The notes below the pieces were generated by a model. That model saw only the letters and a list, made by a program, of their open reading frames with translations, had not been told where the DNA came from and made no database searches. A stretch of 64,000 bases of DNA from Brevibacterium sp. 239c (GTDB taxonomy: Bacteria > Actinomycetota > Actinomycetes > Actinomycetales > Brevibacteriaceae), in NCBI RefSeq assembly GCF_900169365.1, contig NZ_FXZH01000002.1, positions 1-64,000 on the forward strand, written 5' to 3'. Below, in pieces: positions 45,420-52,846 of this stretch. Numbering within the stretch: position 1 is the stretch's first letter; each line of letters starts with the position of its first letter. The position numbers and the translations under genes are program-made.

Positions 45420-46426
45420 CCGAAGGTCCTGGTACCAGCCGGAACAACCCGCGCGCCGGCTGAGATAGCGGACGCGCGCTTCGTCCCGTCCTCGTTGAAT
45501 CCTGGGGGCATCGGGAACACTGGTTCGTCGTCCCCGTTCTTGCCCAGCAGTTTCTGGAACGTCAGCGCTGCCTTGCCCTCGTCCTCCTCGGCGAGCGCTT
45601 CGCGGGCGGTTTCCACCGCGTCAGCGAAACGGGTCTTGGCTGCATCCAGCTCGTCGTCGGTCGCACGAATGCTGATCGTGTGCCCGGGCAACGTGGGGTC
45701 GTTCACCCCGATGCCGTAGTTGACATAGCTGTCGATGATCTTGCTGACCTCTTCGAGAGCAGAGACGTAGTACTCCGCATGATCGGTGCCCGCCACCAGC
45801 CCGGAAGCGAAGGCCTGGTATGTCGCCACCTCAATGAAGAACCCGCCCGGCTTCTTATCGAGGCCAAGTACGGAGCGTCGGGTCTGACGAAGCAGCTTGA
45901 CTATCGGAACGTAGTAGCCGTCATGGGCCGTGTTCATCTCGCTCGACAGAGATGTGAGCTTCTCGGGATTGGTACGCACCCACTTGTCTGCATCGCCCTT
46001 CTGCGGAATCTCCCACGTCTCGCCGTCCCAGTACGGGCGGGCAGGCACGGCATCGACATACAGGTCGTACTCCGGGAAGGACACCTGAAGGCTGCGGTCC
46101 TGACGCTTGGTCCGTCGGTGACCATCGTCATCGCTGCCGAACTCCGCATGCAAGACAGTGAAGAACCGATCGAGGATGTCCTTCGACGTGACATCGCTCG
46201 GTACGTCCGGGAGTCGCACGAACACGTCGACATCCTTGACCCGCTTGATCGACACGCTCCTCTTGTAGGAGCCGATCAGGACCGGGTGTACTCCGTATTC
46301 GGTGAGCTTCGCGTCGGCTTCGAGCGCATCACGCACCAGCTGGTGTGCCTCTGGCGCGTTGGCCTTGTCATCGCCAGGCTCAATGGAGCTCAGTGCGTCC
46401 TTGAACTGCTGCTTGAGGTGAGCCAT
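45416..46426 (-). CDS. CBASS CD-NTase (cGAS/DncV-like nucleotidyltransferase)
   Basis: A 336-aa enzyme. G52-S53 in LIGSYKRSVSI, D65-V-D67 in VKDVDVFVRL and a third acidic residue D125 in YDLYVDAVPA make up the nucleotidyltransferase active site. It would make the cyclic oligonucleotide read by the SAVED domain. The ATG at 46426 has a GGAGG site seven bases upstream; the longer frame has no such site. The protein ends in Thr-Phe-Gly, the C-terminal Gly expected of a Cap2 substrate. I cannot assign its clade. Confidence 0.92.
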   Translation of the reverse strand: MAHLKQQFKDALSSIEPGDDKANAPEAHQLVRDALEADAKLTEYGVHPVLIGSYKRSVSIKRVKDVDVFVRLPDVPSDVTSKDILDRFFTVLHAEFGSDDDGHRRTKRQDRSLQVSFPEYDLYVDAVPARPYWDGETWEIPQKGDADKWVRTNPEKLTSLSSEMNTAHDGYYVPIVKLLRQTRRSVLGLDKKPGGFFIEVATYQAFASGLVAGTDHAEYYVSALEEVSKIIDSYVNYGIGVNDPTLPGHTISIRATDDELDAAKTRFADAVETAREALAEEDEGKAALTFQKLLGKNGDDEPVFPMPPGFNEDGTKRASAISAGARVVPAGTRTFG

Positions 46427-46516
46427 CGGGCCCTCCGATCTTGTTGTGACTGTCTTCCGTGGCGCTGAGCCTGCCCCACACCACCGACATCGTGAGGCGG
46501 GCATCGGTTCAGCGAC

Positions 46517-46633
46517 CTACTTCTTGCCGCGCTTGCCGGTGCTCTCGTTGGTCGTGGTCTTCGGATGACGCTTCACCGTGGACTGCTTCACGAACCGTCC
46601 CGTGACGGCGCTGCGCCCTCGCTTGCCTGCCAT
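46517..46633 (-). CDS. Small basic protein, first gene of the CBASS operon
   Basis: A 38-aa protein with 10 Lys and 4 Arg. The central RSAVTGRFVKQSTVKRHPKT stretch resembles a motif I recall from many unnamed short bacterial proteins. ATG 46633 is preceded by GGAGGAGGT at ideal distance, stronger than for any other gene in the operon, so expression is likely. It ends 90 bp before the CD-NTase start. It may be nucleic-acid binding. A CBASS role is inferred only from its position. Confidence 0.65.
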   Translation of the reverse strand: MAGKRGRSAVTGRFVKQSTVKRHPKTTTNESTGKRGKK

Positions 46634-46676
46634 ACTGCTCACCTCCTCCGTGTTCCACACTCGATGCTACGTTTCA

Positions 46677-46685
46677 ATTCTAACA
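46677..46685 (-). promoter_or_regulatory. Extended -10 promoter element for the CBASS operon
   Basis: Minus-strand TGT-TAGAAT (46685-46677) matches an extended -10 (TGn-TAnaaT) 44 bases before the 38-aa ORF start. No -35 match is seen at 17 bp, as expected for extended -10 promoters. It lies in the 101-bp gap shared with the divergent XRE gene, where a repressor could act on both. Confidence 0.5.
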
Positions 46686-46734
46686 CAGACGTGTCGGAGG
46701 CGACGAGCCGTTGCAGATGTGACACACTAGGGGT

Positions 46735-47103
46735 ATGGCCAAGACCACGATCAACACGGCCGGGCTGTACTCCGCGCTCGACGCCGCGCGAAAAGAGCGG
46801 CAACTCTCCTGGCGAGCATTAGCCGGCGAAATCGGTGTGAGCCCTTCTTTGCTCTCCCGGCTCGGCAACGGGCTGAAGCCGGACACCGACGGCTTCGCGA
46901 CCATCATCGCCTGGCTCCGACTCCCGGCCGAGGACTTCTTCGAGCACAAGGGACAGCGCGATGCCGATGACACCCGCGAACCCGATCTCATGGCACAGCT
47001 CGCGCCGCTTCTGCGGGCGCGTAAGGACCTCAGTGAGACAGACGTCAAGTACCTGCAACAGGTGATCGGCGCGACCATCGAACGTGCACGGGCCCAGGGA
47101 TGA
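46735..47103 (+). CDS. XRE-family repressor (CapH-like candidate)
   Basis: A 122-aa protein with an N-terminal lambda-repressor-like HTH: QLSWRALAGEIGVSPSLLSR and GFATIIAWLRLPAEDFF. The C-terminal helical half (LRARKDLSETDVKYLQQVIG) could dimerise. It is divergent from the CBASS operon and 3 bp ahead of an ImmA/IrrE peptidase gene. This is the arrangement described for CapH-CapP control of CBASS, but the same pair also occurs widely as generic mobile-element switches. Confidence 0.85.
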   Translation: MAKTTINTAGLYSALDAARKERQLSWRALAGEIGVSPSLLSRLGNGLKPDTDGFATIIAWLRLPAEDFFEHKGQRDADDTREPDLMAQLAPLLRARKDLSETDVKYLQQVIGATIERARAQG

Positions 47104-47106
47104 CTC

Positions 47107-47679
47107 GTGCGTCGAGGATTCAAGACCGAGGCGAAGAGCCTCGCCCTGGAGCTACGGGCCGAGATCGGTCTCGACGCACACATGCCGTTCGATCCCTACA
47201 CCTTCGCCTCTGAGTATGGCATTCCAATCGTCCAGCTCAGCGACCTCGACGGTGTCGCACGCGACCACTTCTTGCGAGCGGACGGAAGCGCTCTGTCCGG
47301 TGCGTTGATCCCGAACGGAAGTGGCGTGGTCATCCTGGAGAATGACGCTCAGCCCTTAACCCGCCGCCGCACCACCATGTGCCACGAACTCGCCCACGTC
47401 GTTCTGGAACATGAGTTCGGGGTTTCTCTTTCCGATGAGAGGAAGTGCGGGCTCGGCGGCGACCAAGAAGCCGAAGCTGACTGGCTCTCCGGTGAGATGC
47501 TGATCCCCAACGACGGAGCCTTCCGGCTCGCCCGAGCAAACGCCACCGACGAGGACGCAGCCGATGCCTACGACGTCAGCCTCGCTGTCGCCCGCTGGAG
47601 GATGAACCATAGCGGCGCCCGCAAGGTCATGGAACGTGCTCGCGCCAAGTGGGGCAAGACCCCCAGCTCCTACCGATAA
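47107..47679 (+). CDS. ImmA/IrrE-family metallopeptidase (CapP-like candidate)
   Basis: A 190-aa zinc peptidase. H93-E94-x-x-H97 sits in MCHELAHVVLEHEF, and the third-ligand region QEAEADWLSGEMLIP lies near residues 120-134, the standard ImmA pattern. It probably cleaves the XRE repressor encoded just upstream in response to stress, releasing the divergent operon. The GTG start is 3 bp after the XRE stop. Confidence 0.88.
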   Translation: MRRGFKTEAKSLALELRAEIGLDAHMPFDPYTFASEYGIPIVQLSDLDGVARDHFLRADGSALSGALIPNGSGVVILENDAQPLTRRRTTMCHELAHVVLEHEFGVSLSDERKCGLGGDQEAEADWLSGEMLIPNDGAFRLARANATDEDAADAYDVSLAVARWRMNHSGARKVMERARAKWGKTPSSYR

Positions 47680-47876
47680 CTGCGATCCAACAACCGACGA
47701 TCGGCCTACGCTCCGCACCAGTTCGCCAGTGCCTTCCTTCCTGTCGGGCCTGGGCGTAGACTCGATCTTGAGGCAGATTTCTCCTCTGTAATGCGCCGGT
47801 CTCGGCAGACCCTCAGGGTCACTCGTCAACGCACTGCCTCATCAGATGCACTGTGCGATGGAGAGGAACAAGTGCC

Positions 47877-48257
47877 ATGATCCGCCTGATCTGGGCTGCG
47901 AGCGTCCACACCCGCTACTTCTTGCGGCGTTACATGCCGACCAACATCCTGCTGGATGCGATCCGCACCCGCCGGCGCGGTTTGAAGTGGGGTGTTCCGG
48001 CGATGCTGCTCGCGATCCCGTACCTGCTGATCGCGAACGTCTGTGTCCAACTCATCGAGGACGGTGCCCCCGGCTGGCTACACCTCGTCGTGTTGTGGGC
48101 GATATGGAACATGCTTAAGATGCTCTGGATCGGGCCGATCAGCGTTGTGCTGCTGATCCGCGCCCGTGTCCGCGAGGCCGTCGACCGGGCCAGCTTGACT
48201 GGCCTAGCGAACGACGCCGAAGAGGGTGCTCTCTTGGACGCGGTAGGTATCCGGTGA
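47877..48257 (+). CDS. Small membrane protein of unknown function
   Basis: A 126-aa protein with two strong hydrophobic segments (PAMLLAIPYLLIANVCVQLI and LHLVVLWAIWNMLKMLW) and a basic N-terminus. The ATG at 47877 has GAGAGGA upstream. Close relatives, to my recollection, are common on actinobacterial mobile elements and are sometimes labelled sulfate permease without support. It is convergent with the two-HTH gene. Confidence 0.7.
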   Translation: MIRLIWAASVHTRYFLRRYMPTNILLDAIRTRRRGLKWGVPAMLLAIPYLLIANVCVQLIEDGAPGWLHLVVLWAIWNMLKMLWIGPISVVLLIRARVREAVDRASLTGLANDAEEGALLDAVGIR

Positions 48258-48268
48258 TGTGCGCGGAC

Positions 48269-48610
48269 TCAGGCACTGACCCGGCGACGACCGCCGGGGC
48301 GGATCGTGCCACCGCCCGCAATCACCGCCGAGCGCGCGGCCTCGTTGCTGATTCCAAGTCGCGCGGCGACCTGAGCGAGCGTCAGTCCACCTGCGTAAAG
48401 CTGGGCTACTTCTTGTCGGATCGGGTCCGGCAGCTCCGGTCGGCGGGCAGCCAAGCCCGCCTGTCGGGCTATCTCGCGCACGGTGCCGCGGTGCACGTTG
48501 AATCGAGTCGCCAGCTCCCGCACGGGCACGCCATCGGCGTACCCGGCGAGCAGCTCGACTCGATTGGAGACGCTCAAACGGGTTTGAGATTGACGCGAAT
48601 TTTGACGCAC
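48269..48610 (-). CDS. Two-HTH DNA-binding protein at the element edge
   Basis: From GTG 48610 the frame gives 113 aa with two helix-turn-helix units: ELATRFNVHRGTVREIARQA and LAQVAARLGISNEAARSAVI, then a basic end. These resemble the DNA-binding tails of recombinases or of excision factors, but no catalytic domain is attached. The start is uncertain: the frame is open upstream to 48892, through the terminator of the next gene, which cannot all be coding. It may be a recombinase remnant or a control protein. Confidence 0.5.
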   Translation of the reverse strand: MRQNSRQSQTRLSVSNRVELLAGYADGVPVRELATRFNVHRGTVREIARQAGLAARRPELPDPIRQEVAQLYAGGLTLAQVAARLGISNEAARSAVIAGGGTIRPGGRRRVSA

Positions 48611-48716
48611 CGGGCCGCGCTCATCGGTGATCCGAGCACCCTGAGCGCGCGAACGTCGAGCCCGCGCACCCCGCAGAACACGGGAAATCAGCGATCCGAG
48701 CGGCTTCCGGGGGTTT

Positions 48717-48750
48717 GAGAAGCTACTACGGAGGTCCACTCGAGAAGCTA
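48717..48750. repeat. Direct repeat at the element/chromosome junction
   Basis: GAGAAGCTA occurs at 48717-48725 and again at 48742-48750, within an AT-richer stretch between the two-HTH gene and the terminator of the chromosomal dehydrogenase gene. It is a candidate recombination or protein-binding site. No partner att sequence is visible in the window. Confidence 0.35.
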
Positions 48751-48771
48751 TTGAGACAGCACTCGTAAAAG

Positions 48772-48814
48772 AAGATCCCGCCGACAGCAATATGGAAGCT
48801 GTCGGCGGGATCTT
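48772..48814 (-). terminator. Terminator of the aldehyde dehydrogenase gene
   Basis: AAGATCCCGCCGACAGC (48772-48788) and its exact complement (48798-48814) form a 17-bp stem with a 9-base loop. On the minus strand it is flanked by AAAG before and CTTCTTTTAC after, so it should act as an intrinsic terminator 26 bp past the dehydrogenase stop. Confidence 0.9.
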
Positions 48815-48840
48815 TGTCTGTGCAGATTCGAGGATCAGGC

Positions 48841-50214
48841 TCAGGCGTGGACGCGAATGAGGTGATCGTTCGTGAAGGCCTGGAAGGCCCACTGCGCGTT
48901 CTCACGACCGTAGCCCGAGCGGTTGATACCGCCGAATGGGTACTCGGGGCCGGATTCCATGTGGGAGTTGATCAGCGTCATGCCGGCGTTGACCTTGGCA
49001 GCGAAACGCTCACCCTTCTCGAGGTCATCGGTCCACACCGAGGACATGAGACCGTATTCGGTGTCATTGGCCAGACGCAGAGCGTCTTCTTCGTCCTTGG
49101 CCCGATAGACCATGACTGCGGGACCGAAGAGCTCGTTGCAGCCGAGGTCCGACTTCGGATCGATGTCAGAGAGCACGGCCGGCGACATGAACCAGCCGGG
49201 ACGGTCGAGCTTCTTGCCTCCGGTGTGCAGCGTGGCACCATCGGACACGGCCTTGTCGATCATTTCCACGATCTCATCGCGGGCACCTTCGGACGACACC
49301 GGACCCATGCCGACGTCGGGGTCGTCGAAGGTCGAGACCTTCGTCGCTTCGGCAGCCTTGATGGCTTCGGCAAGGAACTCGTCGTAGAGATCATCGACGA
49401 CGATCATGCGCTTTGGTGAGGTGCAGACCTGACCGGCGTTCGCCAGACGCAGGCCGACGAGCTTCTTGGCGAGTGCAGGAACGTCCTCGGAGTCGAGGAC
49501 GACAGCAGGATCGTTGCCGCCGAGCTCGAGCACGGCGCGCTTGTAGTACTTGGCGGCGATAGCTGCCACGGAGGCACCTGCACCCTCGGAGCCGGTGAGG
49601 GAGAAGCCCTTGACGCGGAAGTCCTTGAGGACCTCCTCGGCGTGGGAGCTGTCGAGGTAGATGTTCTGGTACACACCCTTGGGCAGACCCGCCTCGGTGA
49701 GGAGATCTTCGAAGTACTGTGAGGACTTCGGGCAGATCGAGGCCTGCTTCATGATGATCGCATTGCCGACCATGAGGTTGGGCAGCACAAAGCGGGCGAT
49801 CTGGTTGTAAGGGAAGTTCCACGGCATGATGCCCAGCAGCACACCCAGCGGCTGGTGTCGCACGTAGCTGCTGGCTGCACCGGCGGCGGCGAGATGCGTA
49901 GGAGCCAGATGAGTGGCGGCATTGTCGGCCATCCAGCGGGCCGTGCGAGCAACCTTGTCGACCTCGCCGAGCCCCTGCTTCTTGACCTTGCCCATCTCAC
50001 GGCCGATGATGTCGGTCATCTCATCGGCATTGGCGTCGACGAGGTCCGCGAACTTCCTTAGGATCGTGGCGCGCTCATGTAGCGGCGTCTCCTTCCACGA
50101 CATGTGAGCGTCATGGGCACGATCGATGTAGCCGGGAATGTCTTCCTTGGCGACGGAGGCGAACTCCTCCTCAACTTCACCGGTATTGGCATTTGTCACT
50201 GCGAACTTGCTCAT
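48841..50214 (-). CDS. NAD(P)-dependent aldehyde dehydrogenase, succinate-semialdehyde type
   Basis: A 457-aa ALDH-superfamily enzyme. GIMPWNFPYNQIARF lies in the cofactor region, ELGGNDPAVVL carries the general-base Glu and NAGQVCTSPKR the catalytic Cys. The sequence is closest in style to short GabD/Sad succinate-semialdehyde dehydrogenases, which oxidise succinate semialdehyde to succinate in GABA breakdown. It is monocistronic with a strong terminator and starts the chromosomal-looking flank. Substrate assignment is by family only. Confidence 0.87.
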   Translation of the reverse strand: MSKFAVTNANTGEVEEEFASVAKEDIPGYIDRAHDAHMSWKETPLHERATILRKFADLVDANADEMTDIIGREMGKVKKQGLGEVDKVARTARWMADNAATHLAPTHLAAAGAASSYVRHQPLGVLLGIMPWNFPYNQIARFVLPNLMVGNAIIMKQASICPKSSQYFEDLLTEAGLPKGVYQNIYLDSSHAEEVLKDFRVKGFSLTGSEGAGASVAAIAAKYYKRAVLELGGNDPAVVLDSEDVPALAKKLVGLRLANAGQVCTSPKRMIVVDDLYDEFLAEAIKAAEATKVSTFDDPDVGMGPVSSEGARDEIVEMIDKAVSDGATLHTGGKKLDRPGWFMSPAVLSDIDPKSDLGCNELFGPAVMVYRAKDEEDALRLANDTEYGLMSSVWTDDLEKGERFAAKVNAGMTLINSHMESGPEYPFGGINRSGYGRENAQWAFQAFTNDHLIRVHA

Positions 50215-50519
50215 AGATGGTCCTTTCGCACGTATGAATCAGCTTGTGGTCTTAACAAGAAGAATGACGTGCGCATTCCAGGAGGGCAAGTCGGTCTCAC
50301 GCCTTGCCCTCCTCCTCTTCTCGGAATGCGGGCTCAGTCCCGAGCGCGGGGGACGTGTCAGTCCTCGATTCGATCCTCGGCGCGGTCAGCAGCGCGGGGA
50401 GACGCCTCTGCGGTGGTCTTTGCTTCGCAGAGGGCGCATGCGATGGGCACGGCCCAGAACGAACGATGGCGCGCCGCGAAGATCTCGGCCCGGCGGGGTC
50501 GCTGGCTTAGACTGCGATC
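50215..50519. other. Intergenic region with long hairpin and a -10 box
   Basis: No gene is seen here. The left part contains a two-tier hairpin (50272-50330). At the right end TAGACT (50508-50513) lies seven bases before ATG 50520, a probable -10 box giving a leaderless message for the reductase gene. The -35 position is weak. Confidence 0.5.
50272..50330. repeat. Two-tier hairpin upstream of the dehydrogenase
   Basis: The inner arms AGGAGGGCAAG (50280-50290) and CTTGCCCTCCT (50303-50313) are perfect, as are the outer arms CGCATTCC (50272-50279) and GGAATGCG (50323-50330), with a 9-base bulge on one side. It could be a terminator for leftward read-through, a 5'-leader structure of the dehydrogenase message, or a small mobile palindrome. 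Confidence 0.6.
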
Positions 50520-51119
50520 ATGCCCGATCAACGAAGACTGAGCTATTTCGTCGCCTCCTCTCTCGACGGTTTCATCGCAGGACCCGATGGGGGCGACCCG
50601 AGTTCCTGGTGGCCGATCACCGACGACTACCTCGACTTCATCCGCTCCGAATATCCGGAGACGTTGCCCGGACCTGCGCGGCAGGCATTGGGAATCACCG
50701 ACCTCGGGCATCACTTCGACACCGTGGTCGAGGGGCGGCGATCATTCGACCTCGGATTGGCCGCCGGACTGCCGGACGCCTACCCTCATCTGCGCCATCT
50801 GGTGGTCTCGAGGACCCTGGAGTCCGCACTCGATTCAGACGTTGAAATCGTCAGCGGCGATCCGATCGAGCGGATCAGGCGGCTGAAGGACGAACCTGGC
50901 AAGGGCATCTGGCTAGTGGGCGGAGGCACCCTCGCTGCGAGCCTGCGCCCGGAGATCGATGAGCTGATCATCAAGCTCGGGCCTGTGACACTGGGCGCGG
51001 GAATTCCGCTGTGGGGCTTCGACGCGGGCTTCGACAAGGAGACATGGACTCGGACCGAGGCAACTCCCCACCCTGGTGGAATGACCCTTCTGTGCTTCGA
51101 ACGTAAGTTCACTGTCTGA
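50520..51119 (+). CDS. RibD C-terminal/dihydrofolate-reductase-like protein
   Basis: A 199-aa reductase-fold protein. The RibD-C pattern is seen in FVASSLDGFIAGPDGG, then VVEGRRSFDLG, LVVSRTL and IWLVGGGTLAASL. Family members use NADPH, but most of this single-domain group have unknown substrates. The gene probably has a leaderless transcript and stands alone before a VOC gene. Confidence 0.85.
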   Translation: MPDQRRLSYFVASSLDGFIAGPDGGDPSSWWPITDDYLDFIRSEYPETLPGPARQALGITDLGHHFDTVVEGRRSFDLGLAAGLPDAYPHLRHLVVSRTLESALDSDVEIVSGDPIERIRRLKDEPGKGIWLVGGGTLAASLRPEIDELIIKLGPVTLGAGIPLWGFDAGFDKETWTRTEATPHPGGMTLLCFERKFTV

Positions 51120-51131
51120 GCTGCGAAGTGC

Positions 51132-51160
51132 TTGACCGCACGCCGGGTCGCGCTTAGGTT
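51132..51160 (+). promoter_or_regulatory. Promoter of the VOC protein gene
   Basis: TTGACC (51132-51137), a 17-bp spacer and TAGGTT (51155-51160) make a good promoter. ATG 51167 lies seven bases after the -10, so the transcript should be leaderless. Confidence 0.65.
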
Positions 51161-51166
51161 GTCGTC

Positions 51167-51526
51167 ATGGAACACGTGAGTGGAATCGGCGGATACTTCA
51201 TACGCGCGAACGATCCGGAGAAGCTGCAGGCCTGGTACCGGGACGTGCTCGGAGTCGACCTCGGCGATCACGGACTCTGGAATCAGGAGGCCGGGCCCAC
51301 AGTATTTGCCACGTTTGAGTCCGATACCGACTACTTCGGCTCCACGTCTCAGCAGACCATGCTCAACTTCAGGGTGGCCGATCTCGAGGCTATGCTCGTC
51401 CAACTGCGCGAGGCCCACGCCCGTGTCGACGACGAGATCCAGGAGATGGAGGGGGTCGGCCTCTTCAGTTGGGTGCATGACCCCGAGGGGAACCGGATTG
51501 AACTGTGGCAACCGCCTGCCGATTGA
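51167..51526 (+). CDS. VOC-superfamily protein (glyoxalase-like)
   Basis: A 119-aa single VOC domain with GYFIRANDPEKLQAWYRDVL at the start and the terminal HDPEGNRIELWQP, which carries the last metal-ligand Glu. VOC proteins act as glyoxalases, dioxygenases or resistance proteins; nothing here tells which. It has its own promoter. Confidence 0.87.
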   Translation: MEHVSGIGGYFIRANDPEKLQAWYRDVLGVDLGDHGLWNQEAGPTVFATFESDTDYFGSTSQQTMLNFRVADLEAMLVQLREAHARVDDEIQEMEGVGLFSWVHDPEGNRIELWQPPAD

Positions 51527-51570
51527 CTCTGACAGGTGTCCGCGTCGACTGAACCCGCCTGCCGATTGAC
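51512..51570. repeat. 16-bp direct repeat across the VOC stop codon
   Basis: CCGCCTGCCGATTGAC occurs at 51512-51527, including the VOC stop, and again at 51555-51570, a 43-bp period. It looks like a local duplication of the gene's 3' end between convergent genes. Confidence 0.7.
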
Positions 51571-51577
51571 CCGGGCC

Positions 51578-52846
51578 TCAGTCGGCGCCGCCGGAGGTGT
51601 CGACTGGGGAACGATCTGCGTCCACCGGTGCTGAAACGGTGCCGCGAAGCACACGCTTCCGCTCGATCCTGATCGCAATCGCAACCACCCCGAGTGCTGC
51701 CAGGGCCAACACGATGGCAACGACGACCGGTGCTGTGAAGCCCCAGCCGAGCGCGATGACCGTGGCTCCGAGTGCCGGTCCGATGGCGTTGCCGACATTG
51801 AACGCCGAGGTGTTCACGCTGGCCGCCAGGGTCGGTGCCCGGGTGGCGATCTGGAACACGCGGGCGTTGAGGGCCCCGGCGATCGAAAAGCCGCTGGCGC
51901 CGACGAGAACGATCATGACGATCGCCGCCCAGCCGTTTCCGGCCACGAGCCACAGGGCGAACAGACTGATGGCGAGGGCGATGAGGCTGCCGATGATATT
52001 GCCGAAGATGTTCTTATCAGCGAAGCGCCCGCCCACGACGACTCCGATGAAGGCACCGATGCCGAAGGCGGCCAGAACTCCGGGGACCAATGAGTGGGAG
52101 ATGCCGGCGACCTGAGTCAGCAGCGGAGAGAAATAGGAGAAGGCAGCGAAGACGGAAGCCTGGAAGAGCGCCGTCGTTGCCAGAGCCAACCAGATTCGAG
52201 GGCCTTTGAACGCCTGGATCTCCTCTCTGATCAGAGTGGGTAGGTGAAGGTTTGACTCGCTGCGCTCATCGGGCGAAGTGCGCGTTGTCGCGGCGATGAG
52301 GACAGCAGCGAGTGCGGTGACGATCGCTACAGCCCAGAAGGTCGCCCGCCATCCGTACTGCGTGCCCAACCAAGTGCCCAAGGGCACGCCCACGAGGTTC
52401 GAAACGGTCAGGCCGCCGACGAGACTGGACAGCGCACGCCCATGCACCTCGGCGGGGGCGATGCGCGTCGTATGGACTGCGGCCACGGCCCAGAACCCAC
52501 CGCAGGCGATGGCCGCCAGGACACGGGTGACCATGAGGATCGAATAGCTCGGCGACAGCGCGGCCAAGATGTGGAGAGCAGAGAATGCGATGATCGTGAT
52601 GATCATCGTCGCCCGACGCGGCAGCTTGAGGGTCAGCAGCGCCATTGCCGGTGCCCCGACGATCATTCCCACGGCGAACCCGGTGATGAGCAGACCCGCC
52701 TGCGGGATCCCGACCTGCAGATCCGCACTGATGGGCTCGAGGATGCCGGCGATCATGAACTCGCTGGTGCCGAGGCAGAAGATCACCGATGCCAGGAGGT
52801 AGACCTGCGCCGGGACACGGACTCTGGTGGGAGTCGAAGTCGTCAC
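51578..52846 (-). CDS. MFS transporter, DHA1 type
   Basis: A 422-aa protein with about 12 membrane segments. Motifs such as LGTSEFMIAGILEPI in helix 1 and AIACGGFWAVAAVHTTRIAP fit the arabinose-efflux/chloramphenicol-resistance (AraJ/CmlA-like) group. The GTG at 52846 gives a GTGA overlap with the tetR stop; the upstream frame is not protein-like. It is probably a drug exporter under control of the coupled TetR. Confidence 0.87.
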   Translation of the reverse strand: MTTSTPTRVRVPAQVYLLASVIFCLGTSEFMIAGILEPISADLQVGIPQAGLLITGFAVGMIVGAPAMALLTLKLPRRATMIITIIAFSALHILAALSPSYSILMVTRVLAAIACGGFWAVAAVHTTRIAPAEVHGRALSSLVGGLTVSNLVGVPLGTWLGTQYGWRATFWAVAIVTALAAVLIAATTRTSPDERSESNLHLPTLIREEIQAFKGPRIWLALATTALFQASVFAAFSYFSPLLTQVAGISHSLVPGVLAAFGIGAFIGVVVGGRFADKNIFGNIIGSLIALAISLFALWLVAGNGWAAIVMIVLVGASGFSIAGALNARVFQIATRAPTLAASVNTSAFNVGNAIGPALGATVIALGWGFTAPVVVAIVLALAALGVVAIAIRIERKRVLRGTVSAPVDADRSPVDTSGGAD

